Counted from the first letter of the stretch, positions 7,304 through 14,476 are shown. The stretch: DNA of 21,288 nucleotides from CAYLGT01 sp964383465 (GCA_964383465.1 CAYLGT010000013.1:1-21288); one strand, 5' to 3'. Notes: generated by a model not told the origin, from the sequence alone. Translations and numbers: made by a program.

Positions 7304-7897
7304 ATGAAAGATTTACTTGAGCGTCATCAGCTCCTCAAAGACATACTCGGCATCGTCGGTTTCATCGCCGCTGTTTTTGTTGGCGCTTTACTGATCAACT
7401 ACTTACTGTTTCGTAGCTTTAGTGTTTCAGGCCCAAGTATGGAGCCTACCCTCTACACCGGGGACCGACTCATCGTTAACCGCCTCCCCGTCACCTGGGC
7501 ACACGCTCAGGCAAAGCCCTATATACCGGGGCGTGGCCAAGTGATCGTCTTCAAAAATCCTCACTGGACTCCTGGTGGCGCTGACGAGTTCATCGTCAAG
7601 CGTGTCATCGGCTTTCCTGGCGAACGCGTAGTAGTAAATGGCGGTGTTATGAAAGTGTACAACACCGACAATCCAGACGGGCTTCTGGTGGACGAGCTGC
7701 ATCCTGGACCAACCAGTCCGACGGCAGATGACGTCGACATCGTGGTGCCCGACAATGAACTGTTTGTTTCTGGAGATCACCGCCAAGAAGGCTTCTCACT
7801 CGACTCACGAAATGGACTCGGCACGATTCCATACTCCGACATCATCGGACCGGTTGCGCTGAGAATCTACCCTTTTACAGAACTGCGCACGTTCTAA
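7304..7897 (+). CDS. lepB: Signal peptidase I
   Basis: This membrane protease removes signal peptides from exported proteins. The 197-residue protein has one N-terminal membrane segment (about 16-37) and then the S26 catalytic domain. The nucleophile is Ser45 in SGPSMEPTL, and the general base is Lys99 in EFIVKRVIGFPGE. Box E is SGDHRQEGFSLDSR (156-169), where the usual GDNR reads GDHR. Length and single anchor match Gram-positive-type SipS enzymes. It is divergent from the LCP gene and converges on parB so tightly that the two coding regions share 4 bp. Stop TAA. Confidence 0.95.
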   Translation: MKDLLERHQLLKDILGIVGFIAAVFVGALLINYLLFRSFSVSGPSMEPTLYTGDRLIVNRLPVTWAHAQAKPYIPGRGQVIVFKNPHWTPGGADEFIVKRVIGFPGERVVVNGGVMKVYNTDNPDGLLVDELHPGPTSPTADDVDIVVPDNELFVSGDHRQEGFSLDSRNGLGTIPYSDIIGPVALRIYPFTELRTF

Positions 7898-8778
7898 AAT
7901 AGTTTGTTTCGAAGTTGCTCAAGTTCGGCGTCTGACGAATAGCTAATGATGATCTGACCACCTTTGGCGGTCGTCTTCTGGAGCACTGGCAACGACAATT
8001 TCTTTGACAGCTGCTTTGTAAATTCTGTTTCAACACGCGTATGTTTGACAGCACTTTCTTCTTTCGTCTTCGACTTGTCGCCCTTTTTGTACCCGACGAC
8101 ATACTGTTCGGCTTTTCGTACGCTCCAGCCCTCACGAACAATCAGCTGTAGTAGGTGTTCTTGCGCCTTCACGTCATCGATGGCTAAAATCTGGCGAGCG
8201 TGTCCCTCGCTTATCTTGCCCTCTACTAGGGCTTGTTTGGCGCTTTCGGGAAGCTGTAAAAGACGCAGAATGTTGCTGATGGTGCTGACCGCCTTGCCGC
8301 CAACCCGCACCCCAATCTCTTCATACGTCAGGCTGAACTGCGTATGCAGTTTCAGATACGCCGTGGCGGTTTCAAGTGGGTTCAGGTCGCGACGCTGTAG
8401 GTTCTCGATAAGCGCGATTTCGAGTTTATGCTGTTCGGAAAGCGTACGAACAATGGCCGGTAATTTGTCGAGTCCGGCGATTTCGGCTGCACGCCAACGA
8501 CGCTCACCAGCAACCAGCTGATACCCGTCTTTGACCGGCGACACAACCAGCGGTTGCACAATGCCATGTTCTCGAATGGACTGCGCCAGCTCGTCGAGCG
8601 CTTCTTGGTCAAAATGGCGGCGTGGTTGATCGGCGTTTGGAAATATCTCGGTTCGTTTCAGATAACGAAGTTCAGAAGAATGCTCCTGACCAGCCGTCGG
8701 ATCAAATGTCTCATCCAACACGTCTGTCGGGATCAACGAGTCGAAGCCTCGTCCTAAACCGCCGCGTGCTTTAGCCAT
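7894..8778 (-). CDS. parB: Chromosome partitioning protein ParB/Spo0J
   Basis: ParB binds parS sites near the origin and loads SMC; its CTP-dependent clamp spreads along DNA. It has 294 residues. The N-terminal start MAKARGGLGRGFDSLIP carries the basic ParA-stimulating peptide. The CTPase/ParB domain includes box II GERRWRA at 91-97 and the second motif ENLQRRDLNPLE at 125-136. A helix-turn-helix follows (about 148-170, LTYEEIGVRVGGKAVSTISN), and a C-terminal dimerisation segment ends QLRNKLF. parA lies 5 nt upstream in the same operon. I found no parS-like 16-mer in this window. Its TAG stop overlaps the TAA of lepB. Confidence 0.95.
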   Translation of the reverse strand: MAKARGGLGRGFDSLIPTDVLDETFDPTAGQEHSSELRYLKRTEIFPNADQPRRHFDQEALDELAQSIREHGIVQPLVVSPVKDGYQLVAGERRWRAAEIAGLDKLPAIVRTLSEQHKLEIALIENLQRRDLNPLETATAYLKLHTQFSLTYEEIGVRVGGKAVSTISNILRLLQLPESAKQALVEGKISEGHARQILAIDDVKAQEHLLQLIVREGWSVRKAEQYVVGYKKGDKSKTKEESAVKHTRVETEFTKQLSKKLSLPVLQKTTAKGGQIIISYSSDAELEQLRNKLF

Positions 8779-8783
8779 ACGTT

Positions 8784-9545
8784 TTACGCTACCCTTCCGA
8801 GAAGTTCTTTAGTCAGAGCCTTATAGGCGCGGGCACCCTTGCTCCATTTGTCGTACTTACCGACTGGTTCTCCATGGCTTGGTGCTTCAGCGATACGGAC
8901 GTTGCGCGGAATGGTAGTTTCAAATACTTTGCCCGGGAAGTGCTTCTGAATCTCAGCCAGCACTTGTCGTGACAACACGGTACGAGTATCCATCATGGTA
9001 ACTAGCACGCCGACGAGCTCGAGCGTTGGGTTCATACCTTTGCGGACTAGTTTCATCGTTTCGAGCAGCTGACCGAGGCCTTCCATGGCGTAAAACTCAG
9101 CCTGTACCGGCAGCAGCACGTAGTTGGCTGCGATCAGGGAATTGACAGTCAAAAGGCTCAGGCTCGGTGGACTGTCGATGATGACGAAGTCGAAATCAGG
9201 GTGCCCTTCGAGGAGCCCTTTTAGCCGCGTAAATCGTTTGTCGGCCTTCGCGAGCTCTACTTCTGCGTTGGCGAGCTCTGGAACGGCCGGAGCTAACCAG
9301 ACGTTCTTGACGCTCGTGTTCACGATCACGTTGCCGAGAGGCACTGTTCCCATGACTGCATCGAGGATGGTTTTTTCGAGACGGCTTTTGTCGACACCAA
9401 GTCCACTGGTCGCATTACCCTGTGGGTCGAAATCGACCAGCAGCACCTTTTTGCCTTCACGCGCCAGACAATACGCCACGTTGACAGCAGTCGTCGTTTT
9501 ACCGACGCCTCCCTTTTGATTAGTGACCGAGATAATTGTAGGCAC
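8784..9545 (-). CDS. parA: Chromosome partitioning ATPase ParA/Soj
   Basis: This Walker-type ATPase works with ParB in origin segregation. The 253-residue protein opens with MPTIISVTNQKGGVGKTTTA, giving the deviant Walker A motif KGGVGKTT at 11-18, whose first Lys is the signature lysine. Walker A' is DFDPQGN (39-45) and Walker B is FVIIDSPPSLS (about 120-130). There is no N-terminal helix-turn-helix, so it is the short chromosomal type and not the plasmid P1 type. Translation starts at GTG 9545, the only start that keeps the first beta strand. The leader of about 28 nt carries GAGGG some 11 nt upstream of the GTG. Stop TAA, 5 nt before parB. Confidence 0.95.
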   Translation of the reverse strand: MPTIISVTNQKGGVGKTTTAVNVAYCLAREGKKVLLVDFDPQGNATSGLGVDKSRLEKTILDAVMGTVPLGNVIVNTSVKNVWLAPAVPELANAEVELAKADKRFTRLKGLLEGHPDFDFVIIDSPPSLSLLTVNSLIAANYVLLPVQAEFYAMEGLGQLLETMKLVRKGMNPTLELVGVLVTMMDTRTVLSRQVLAEIQKHFPGKVFETTIPRNVRIAEAPSHGEPVGKYDKWSKGARAYKALTKELLGRVA

Positions 9546-9579
9546 CTTTGTCTATTTCCCTCTCATATAACTGAGGTCT

Positions 9580-9588
9580 AGTATACCA
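9580..9588 (-). promoter_or_regulatory. Extended -10 promoter of parAB
   Basis: On the minus strand TGG (9588-9586) directly precedes TATACT (9585-9580), an extended -10 element that can work without a good -35. The predicted start is near 9573, giving a 28-nt leader. It lies immediately upstream of the rplU terminator hairpin. Confidence 0.6.
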
Positions 9589-9599
9589 CGCGCGTGAAA

Positions 9600-9631
9600 A
9601 CAAAAATACGCTCCGTGGAGCGTATTTTTGT
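9600..9631. terminator. Strong terminator after rplU, bidirectional in shape
   Basis: ACAAAAATACGCTCC and GGAGCGTATTTTTGT pair perfectly across a minimal loop (effectively CGTG). The A-run on one side and T-run on the other suit termination on both strands. It starts 5 nt after the rplU stop codon and insulates rplU from parA, both transcribed on the minus strand. Confidence 0.9.
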
Positions 9632-9636
9632 TTCGG

Positions 9637-9945
9637 TTACTTACCGATGGTGCCGATTTGGATCCGGCTGTAGCGCTGGCGATGGCCAGTCTGTGTGTTG
9701 ACGCGCTTCTTGCTTTTGTAGCGAATGACGCGAAGTTTCTCACCTTTTACCTCTGGCTCAACGACGGTTGCTTTGATCTTTACGCCTGCAACTGCAGGTG
9801 CACCGATTTTGACATCCTTGCCGTCAAAAACCATCAGCGGTTCAAGCGTGAGTTCTTTTGTGCCTTCCGGGAGGAGGTCCACCAGGAGGGACTCTTTTTC
9901 GGCAACAGTGTACTGTTTTCCGCCGAGCTTGATAACTGCTTTCAT
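9637..9945 (-). CDS. rplU: 50S ribosomal protein L21
   Basis: L21 is a large-subunit protein of 102 residues, the normal length. The start MKAVIKLGGKQYTVAEKESLLVD and the C-terminal RYKSKKRVNTQTGHRQRYSRIQIGTI are diagnostic. The ATG at 9945 follows AGGGAAG at suitable distance. In many bacteria rplU is followed by rpmA (L27), but here a strong terminator lies 5 nt after the stop, so it is a single-gene unit with its own promoter. Stop TAA. Confidence 0.96.
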   Translation of the reverse strand: MKAVIKLGGKQYTVAEKESLLVDLLPEGTKELTLEPLMVFDGKDVKIGAPAVAGVKIKATVVEPEVKGEKLRVIRYKSKKRVNTQTGHRQRYSRIQIGTIGK

Positions 9946-9983
9946 GGTACTTCCCTATGAAATTTAGGTTGATTCAATCGCCT

Positions 9984-10012
9984 AGTGTAACAGATGTCAG
10001 GCTATATGTAAA
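9984..10012 (-). promoter_or_regulatory. Promoter of rplU
   Basis: On the minus strand TTTACA (10012-10007), a 17-bp spacer and TACACT (9989-9984) form a good promoter. The -10 is preceded by TGT, an extended -10 feature. The predicted start near 9977 gives a leader of about 31 nt that holds the ribosome-binding site. Confidence 0.7.
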
Positions 10013-10019
10013 CCGTTAT

Positions 10020-10694
10020 CTACGAGGAAACTGTCAGGTCAGTGTATGCAGTTGGTACTTTGAAAGCGTCAATCGTTGCGGTATCGAGTTTGTCGCCCTT
10101 AAAGATCACTGTCCACGACTTGCCGTCGACAGACTTCTCGAGCAGGTGCATGATGACTTTGTTCGACGTGTCGACGATGTTCACAATTGCAAATCCGGCC
10201 TGTGAGCTCGATTGCTCTTGCATGCGGACAACCGTCTGCGAGGCTTTATCACAAGTATTTGTACTTGCTATCACAACCGAACACGCATAGTTACTGGCGG
10301 CCAGTTGTATTTTTTCTTTTGTCGTAAGTTCGGCAGGTTTTGCGGCAACTTGCTTGTTTAGCTCCGACTTGGCAGAGGAAACGTCCGCTTTGGCCTTAGC
10401 GAGCTCTGCCTTAACACTTGAAAGCTCGTCTTTTGCACCCTGTCCGTCATACCAAAACCAGCCAGCAGCCCCCGCGAGGCCTAGGAGCAGTACCGTCATA
10501 AACAACCATTTGAGCACTTTTTTCGCCTTGCCCGGCTTCTTTTCCTGAACAACTTGCGGTTCTTTGGTCACCTCTACCGGAGAACCTTCGGCATTTTCGT
10601 AGGTCTCAGGGCTACCTTCGTAGCCGCCGGTTTGTGGTGTTGGTGCCACTCCAGTATTGTTGTTGCCCAGTGGGCGCTTAAAGTCACCGTCCAT
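10020..10694 (-). CDS. Membrane-anchored coiled-coil protein, unknown function
   Basis: I recognise no family in this 224-residue protein. The cytoplasmic N-terminus (1-57) is rich in Gly, Asn and Pro and probably disordered, ending with the basic stretch KKPGKAKKVLK. One membrane segment spans about 61-82. A short coiled coil follows (about 86-118, with Ala/Lys/Glu heptads such as VKAELAKAKADVSSAKSEL). The C-terminal 100 residues look like a folded extracytoplasmic domain with two cysteines, Cys138 and Cys148, that could form a disulfide. The start is supported by GGAGGGG just before the ATG. It lies downstream of the 82-aa gene with a 69-nt gap and upstream of the rplU promoter. Stop TAG. 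Confidence 0.8.
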   Translation of the reverse strand: MDGDFKRPLGNNNTGVAPTPQTGGYEGSPETYENAEGSPVEVTKEPQVVQEKKPGKAKKVLKWLFMTVLLLGLAGAAGWFWYDGQGAKDELSSVKAELAKAKADVSSAKSELNKQVAAKPAELTTKEKIQLAASNYACSVVIASTNTCDKASQTVVRMQEQSSSQAGFAIVNIVDTSNKVIMHLLEKSVDGKSWTVIFKGDKLDTATIDAFKVPTAYTDLTVSS

Positions 10695-10763
10695 ACCCCT
10701 CCTCTATGTAGACTTCGTTTCTTGAGTAGAAGTATAGGACGAAAAAGCGTAAAAAGCTAGCGT

Positions 10764-11012
10764 TTACTCGTCTATCGTGATCCAGTCAGGATCTTTGCGA
10801 ACATCTGCAACTACTTCATCCCAGAACTGTTCCAGTTCTTCGCTATCGGGACGCTCAGTGAGTGTCCATTGGTCGTCTTGGTTCGAAAATTGTGCGTCCA
10901 GATCAGTTAACAGCTCATCGTTGTCGTTTGTGACTGGACTAAAGCGCATCGGCCCGGAAAGAGACGAAATGGCTGGAAGTGAAAGTTTTGGTTTGTGTTT
11001 TATGGTAAGCAT
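10764..11012 (-). CDS. Small acidic hypothetical protein
   Basis: This 82-residue protein starts MLTIKHKPKLSLPAISS and becomes strongly acidic in its second half (DNDELLTDLDAQ, RPDSEELEQFWDEVVADV, DPDWITIDE). It has no cysteine, no membrane segment and no motif I recognise. The ATG at 11012 lies 8 nt after a possible -10, TAATCT, itself 17 bp from a perfect TTGACA that abuts the stop codon of the upstream gene. It could also be cotranscribed with that gene. Stop TAA. Confidence 0.6.
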   Translation of the reverse strand: MLTIKHKPKLSLPAISSLSGPMRFSPVTNDNDELLTDLDAQFSNQDDQWTLTERPDSEELEQFWDEVVADVRKDPDWITIDE

Positions 11013-11020
11013 CTTATACT

Positions 11021-11049
11021 AGATTAGCATAAGAAGTATGTTTTGTCAA
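11021..11049 (-). promoter_or_regulatory. Possible promoter of the 82-aa gene
   Basis: On the minus strand TTGACA (11049-11044) starts directly after the stop codon of the 113-aa gene. After 17 bp comes TAATCT (11026-11021), then 8 nt to the ATG. The -10 is a poor match (three of six), so support rests mainly on the perfect -35 and the spacing. Confidence 0.4.
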
Positions 11050-11391
11050 CTACCTACTCACGACTAAGCGCAGTACGCCCTGCCCCGACTTGGTGGGGCG
11101 ACTTGGGCCTTCGACGGACTCTTCGTCTGGGACGATGAAGGAAACGCGCGCCTTTTCTCCCCGGGTCTCCTGGGACGGCTCGATCAAAAATCCAAAGCCG
11201 TCGTCGCCATACTCATACGCCAGCAAGCGAAAGTGGGTCGTCACACCTAGGTCGGTCATATCTTCGCCAAGAAACGTTTCAACCGTATCTGTTTCGACAA
11301 TTACCCACTTTTCGGGCAAGCGGTGAAATACCGCCACTTGTTGCCTCTCGAGTATTTCTGAAGCCTTGAGACCTCGCTGTATCTGTTCCAT
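11050..11391 (-). CDS. Hypothetical protein downstream of the metallopeptidase gene
   Basis: The 113-residue protein begins MEQIQRGLKASEILERQQVA and contains alternating hydrophobic and charged stretches that look like a small soluble beta-rich fold (EKWVIVETDTVETF, HFRLLAYEYGDDGFGFLIEP, KARVSFIVPDEE). No cysteine, signal or membrane segment is visible and I recognise no family. It starts 10 nt after the stop of the metallopeptidase gene, with AGGTG close to the ATG, so the two are very likely one operon. Stop TAG. Confidence 0.65.
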   Translation of the reverse strand: MEQIQRGLKASEILERQQVAVFHRLPEKWVIVETDTVETFLGEDMTDLGVTTHFRLLAYEYGDDGFGFLIEPSQETRGEKARVSFIVPDEESVEGPSRPTKSGQGVLRLVVSR

Positions 11392-11401
11392 ACACCTAAT
11401 T

Positions 11402-11803
11402 TTACTGCCATTTGCTTTCTATGTCATGTATTTTGTCATGGTCAAGTCCATAATAGTGTGCAATTTCGTGCCAGAGAGTATGCTTTACCTGTTTGTAAAA
11501 CCCTTCTTCGTCATGAGAAACCGCCAGTAGCGGCAGCTTAAAGAGTGTGATTTTGTCTGGCAGCACCAGGTTGTAGCCGGCACCACGCTGCGTCAGTGGA
11601 ATCCCTTCATAGAGCCCGAGAAGTAGCCTGTCCCCACGAAGTTTCAGTTTGTGCACTTGGTGAATATCTGGCGTATCGGCATAGGTGATAACCACGTTGT
11701 CCAAGTGTTCGATATACCGACGAGGCATCTCGTCGATTGCTCTCGAGATAAGCGCGGCAAATTCTTCATCGCTCGGTGGCTGCATATCTTTCCAGTGTAG
11801 CAC
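11402..11803 (-). CDS. Predicted zinc metallopeptidase (Zincin_1-like, HExxH)
   Basis: The 133-residue protein resembles the small Zincin_1 family of presumed metallopeptidases, whose substrates are unknown. Supporting features are an N-terminal acidic helix (SDEEFAALISRAIDEMPRRY), the LLGLYEGIPLTQRG segment, LPDKITLFKLPLL, and the active site LWHEIAHYYGLDHDKI. His112, Glu113 and His116 form HEIAH; His122 stands where metzincins place their third zinc ligand (HExxHxxGxxH). There is no signal peptide. The start is GTG at 11803, with AGAGGAGG just upstream; an ATG at 11785 with weak GGAAAG is an alternative that would remove six residues. The upstream region overlaps the regulatory repeats of the divergent reductase gene. 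Stop TAA. Confidence 0.82.
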   Translation of the reverse strand: MLHWKDMQPPSDEEFAALISRAIDEMPRRYIEHLDNVVITYADTPDIHQVHKLKLRGDRLLLGLYEGIPLTQRGAGYNLVLPDKITLFKLPLLAVSHDEEGFYKQVKHTLWHEIAHYYGLDHDKIHDIESKWQ

Positions 11804-11810
11804 CGCCTCC

Positions 11811-11845
11811 TCTTCAGCTGGTTCTCAGAATCAAAGGACTCTACT
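11811..11845 (+). promoter_or_regulatory. Promoter of the reductase gene with tandem 11-bp repeats
   Basis: Two adjoining 11-bp half-sites, TCTTCAGCTGG (11811-11821) and TTCTCAGAATC (11822-11832), are followed after 7 bp by a -10-like TCTACT (11840-11845). The ATG is 11 nt further on. No consensus -35 is present; the second half-site occupies its place. The same arrangement occurs upstream of the FMN-binding gene. The layout suits an OmpR/PhoB-type activator. Confidence 0.5.
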
Positions 11846-11856
11846 GAAGTCTAGCT

Positions 11857-13140
11857 ATGAACGAAACCTACAAACGCACCCTGCTCACAGGCTTAATCTT
11901 TCTGAGTGTTCTGCCCGCAGCCCTGCTGGTTCCTCTGCCAGCTCATACTACTGACAAAAGTGTTGCCTTGTTTGGCTCACAAGTAGCCGGCTATGTCGGA
12001 CTACTCATGCTGCTTTGGATGTACATACTTGGCGCACGGAGTGTTTTCGGGCTATGGTTTCGGGACCTGGCGCCGGTTTTAAAAATTCACAAGCTACTTG
12101 GAAAGTATGGTTCGATCGCCGTGCTCATCCACCCACTACTTGTCGCGTACTACTACGGTGAGTCAGTTTTGTACTCGGTTGTACCACACCTTGGCACCAA
12201 CTTTGAGCGCCACGTCACGCTGGGACGAATCGCTTTCCTTCTCATGGTCGTCATATGGGTGACGTCGGTACTGGTACGAAAAAAACTCGGTCACCGCCCC
12301 TGGAAATACATACACTACTTGGCATATATCTCGTTGCCCTTCGCCCTGCTCCACATCCCTGACGTCGGCTCTGGCTTTATGAGTAGCACTGCGCTTCGTG
12401 CCTACTATTTTGTAGTCCTCATGACGCTGGTCGTGTTCAGCCTCCTGAGACTTCGTGGCTGGATAGACTCTGACAAATCTGAGTACCGCATAGAAAAACA
12501 CGGTGAACTCAGCGAAGACACCTACTTACTCGAACTCGTGCCAAGTGGCGCGACGTCGCTCCAGCCTCGTGTCGGCCAGTACGTATATCTCAAAGTCGGC
12601 GGGTTCAGCGAAGATCACCCCTTCTCGGTACTGGGCTACGACAAAACGACAGGACGACTCCGTCTCGGCTACCGAGTGTTCGGACGCTTTACGAAGTTTC
12701 TCCAAACTCAAAACGCCGGTACCCAGGTTCGTGTTAGTGGACCCTACGGTCATTTCCTCCATGAAATCAAACCCGATCAACCGTTCGTCTGCATCGCTGG
12801 CGGTATCGGCATCACTCCTTTTGTGACCCCACTCATGAACCGTGAGGACGGCTGGCTCTTCTACGCAAACCGCAGCCGCGCAACTGCAACCCTCGCCGAC
12901 CAGTTAAAAAACCAACTCGGCAGTCGCTATGTCGGGGTGTTTAGCCGCGAAACATCGCCGGAACCTGGTGATGAAACAGGCTATGTCGACGCTAGCCTTC
13001 TTAGTAGGCATCTGCCTGAACCAGATTCATTTCAGTACTTCATCTGTGGGCCAGAAGCTATGGTTGAGAGTGCGCGTCAAGCGCTCAAAGAACTTGGCGT
13101 CTCCCGTAGGCAAATCTTTACAGAGTCGTTTGAGTTCTAG
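11857..13140 (+). CDS. Ferric-reductase-like transmembrane flavocytochrome
   Basis: The 427-residue protein joins a ferric-reductase-type haem membrane domain to a ferredoxin-reductase-type FAD/NAD(P) domain, the layout of FRE/NOX enzymes. About six membrane segments lie in residues 8-200. Two His pairs, 78/92 and 153/166, have the spacing expected for two b-haems. The cytoplasmic part shows HPFSVLG (254-260, FAD), IAGGIGITPF (313-322, NAD(P)), CGPEAMV (397-403) and the C-terminal FTESFEF. Electrons would pass from NAD(P)H through FAD and haems to the outer face. Acceptors could be the FMN protein encoded at 13966-14469, Fe(III), quinone or oxygen; which one is not decidable here. It has a short leader and no clear ribosome-binding site. 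Its TAG stop overlaps that of the ApbE gene. Confidence 0.9.
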   Translation: MNETYKRTLLTGLIFLSVLPAALLVPLPAHTTDKSVALFGSQVAGYVGLLMLLWMYILGARSVFGLWFRDLAPVLKIHKLLGKYGSIAVLIHPLLVAYYYGESVLYSVVPHLGTNFERHVTLGRIAFLLMVVIWVTSVLVRKKLGHRPWKYIHYLAYISLPFALLHIPDVGSGFMSSTALRAYYFVVLMTLVVFSLLRLRGWIDSDKSEYRIEKHGELSEDTYLLELVPSGATSLQPRVGQYVYLKVGGFSEDHPFSVLGYDKTTGRLRLGYRVFGRFTKFLQTQNAGTQVRVSGPYGHFLHEIKPDQPFVCIAGGIGITPFVTPLMNREDGWLFYANRSRATATLADQLKNQLGSRYVGVFSRETSPEPGDETGYVDASLLSRHLPEPDSFQYFICGPEAMVESARQALKELGVSRRQIFTESFEF

Positions 13141-14015
13141 AGCTGACTTTTGTCGATAAGTATGACTTGTACGTTGTAGCGCTGCTTAAGACTTTCAACA
13201 AGCTCGGGCCTCAGTAGCACGATACTCGCGACAGCATCAGCCACAAGCGCCGTTTCAGCGCGCACATAACTACTCGCTACCGAGCTCTCTGACGGTAGTC
13301 CCGTTTGAGGATCGATCAAATGATGATGAGTTTTGCCGGCGTGCTCCCAGCTCCGTTTATACGGCGAGCTAACCGCCAGTGCTCCCTGTTGGATGCGGGT
13401 CGTCCCTATGCCAACTCCGTCTTCAGTTGGATGCTCGAGGGCAAACTCCATGGGTTTTTCGGCACTGACATAGAGATCACCGCCACCATTGATCAAAAAG
13501 TATTCGTGCCCGTGTTCACGCATAATGTCAGCGATGTGATCGATCATCCAGCCTTTTCCTAGGCCCCCTAGGTCGATCACGGAACCTTTCGGTGTTTTGA
13601 GTCGATCTGAAGTTATGGTCGCGTGCTCCCAAAACGATTCACTCATTGGCGCACCCATGCTGCGCTTGCCATAGCCAAGCTCGTGCAGCACACCGCCAAC
13701 AGAGATATCAAAGGCTCCCTGACTGGCCTCATACAGCTCCCGGGCAAATTCCAGCATCTGTAGCAGCTCCGCAGGTGGATACTCTACCGCTTTGCCACGG
13801 TTGAGACGCGAGATGAGCGACGTGTCGATAAATCGAGAATACTGGGCATCGAAGTCCTCGCAATAGGCCGCGATATCCGTACGCAGATCATCGTCAAATG
13901 TTTTACCCCCATAGAGCTCAAGCCACCAGTGTGTACCGATGGCTTCAAACTCGTAGGTAGATGATTTAAGCGCCGGCGTCACTGCGGATGGTGTCCAACG
14001 CATCGTTAAACGCAA
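13137..14015 (-). CDS. apbE: ApbE-family FMN transferase without visible export signal
   Basis: ApbE uses FAD to attach FMN covalently to a Thr/Ser of FMN_bind-type proteins. From the ATG at 14015 the product has 292 residues. Family motifs are present: FDISVGG (102-108), IDLGGLGKGWMID (147-159), FLINGGGDL (173-181), HHLIDPQTGLPS (231-242) and ADAVAS (259-264) with the metal-binding Asp. The N-terminus has neither a lipobox nor a hydrophobic segment, unlike exported ApbE lipoproteins. The start is uncertain: ATGs at 14015 and 14003 and GTG at 13982 are all possible. All but the last overlap the FMN-binding gene deeply, so translation is probably coupled to that gene. Stop TAG, overlapping the reductase stop. 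Confidence 0.9.
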   Translation of the reverse strand: MRLTMRWTPSAVTPALKSSTYEFEAIGTHWWLELYGGKTFDDDLRTDIAAYCEDFDAQYSRFIDTSLISRLNRGKAVEYPPAELLQMLEFARELYEASQGAFDISVGGVLHELGYGKRSMGAPMSESFWEHATITSDRLKTPKGSVIDLGGLGKGWMIDHIADIMREHGHEYFLINGGGDLYVSAEKPMEFALEHPTEDGVGIGTTRIQQGALAVSSPYKRSWEHAGKTHHHLIDPQTGLPSESSVASSYVRAETALVADAVASIVLLRPELVESLKQRYNVQVILIDKSQL

Positions 14016-14469
14016 ACGAGGTCAAAGAGGCTCCGCCGACATAGCTCACTGACAAGCCACTCAGAGATTTTCCGACAACCGCACCAGATATGCCGCTTTT
14101 AAAGCTGTCTATGTACATGCCAGATTCCCCGTCCTGGTAGGTGTTGTCGGTGCTAACACTTACAACTGAGCCATCTTTGACAGTGACATGCACGGTGATG
14201 TTGTTTGTCTCACCATGCGGCACTCTATAGCTCATAGACGCACTATACTGACCATCTTTATAGGCACTCGAACTCGTCGTGGTGGTTGTAGGAGTCGTGG
14301 ATGTTGCCGCTGGGGTCGTAGTCGTACTCGCTGGGGTCGAAGTGGCCTGTGCAGCCACTTGTCCTGCAGTCGAGTCTTTGGTCGCAAATAACGCATATCC
14401 TGTAAAGCTCGCGACACTCAGCACTGCGACGGTACCGATGGTGACAAGCACTTTGTCTTTTGTATTCAT
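13966..14469 (-). CDS. Membrane-anchored FMN-binding domain protein
   Basis: The 167-residue protein from ATG 14469 has a short cytoplasmic start (MNTKDK), one membrane anchor (about 7-29), a Thr/Ser/Pro/Ala-rich linker (about 33-68) and an FMN_bind domain (about 70-162, KDGQYSASMSYRVPHG to SFAFNDALDTI). The expected acceptor motif SGAT appears as GGAS (145-148), so Ser148 would carry the FMN. The following LTS agrees with the family. It probably acts as a tethered extracytoplasmic electron carrier, modified by the ApbE encoded next. The -10 box TATACT lies 7 nt before ATG 14469 and 1 nt before ATG 14475, so 14469 is chosen and a leaderless message is predicted. Stop TAA. Confidence 0.87.
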   Translation of the reverse strand: MNTKDKVLVTIGTVAVLSVASFTGYALFATKDSTAGQVAAQATSTPASTTTTPAATSTTPTTTTTSSSAYKDGQYSASMSYRVPHGETNNITVHVTVKDGSVVSVSTDNTYQDGESGMYIDSFKSGISGAVVGKSLSGLSVSYVGGASLTSFAFNDALDTIRSDAGA

Positions 14470-14476
14470 ATCCATA

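Noticed and set aside
7894..9545. A chromosomal origin or parS site near parAB
   Set aside because: I found no parS-like palindrome and no cluster of DnaA boxes in the window.
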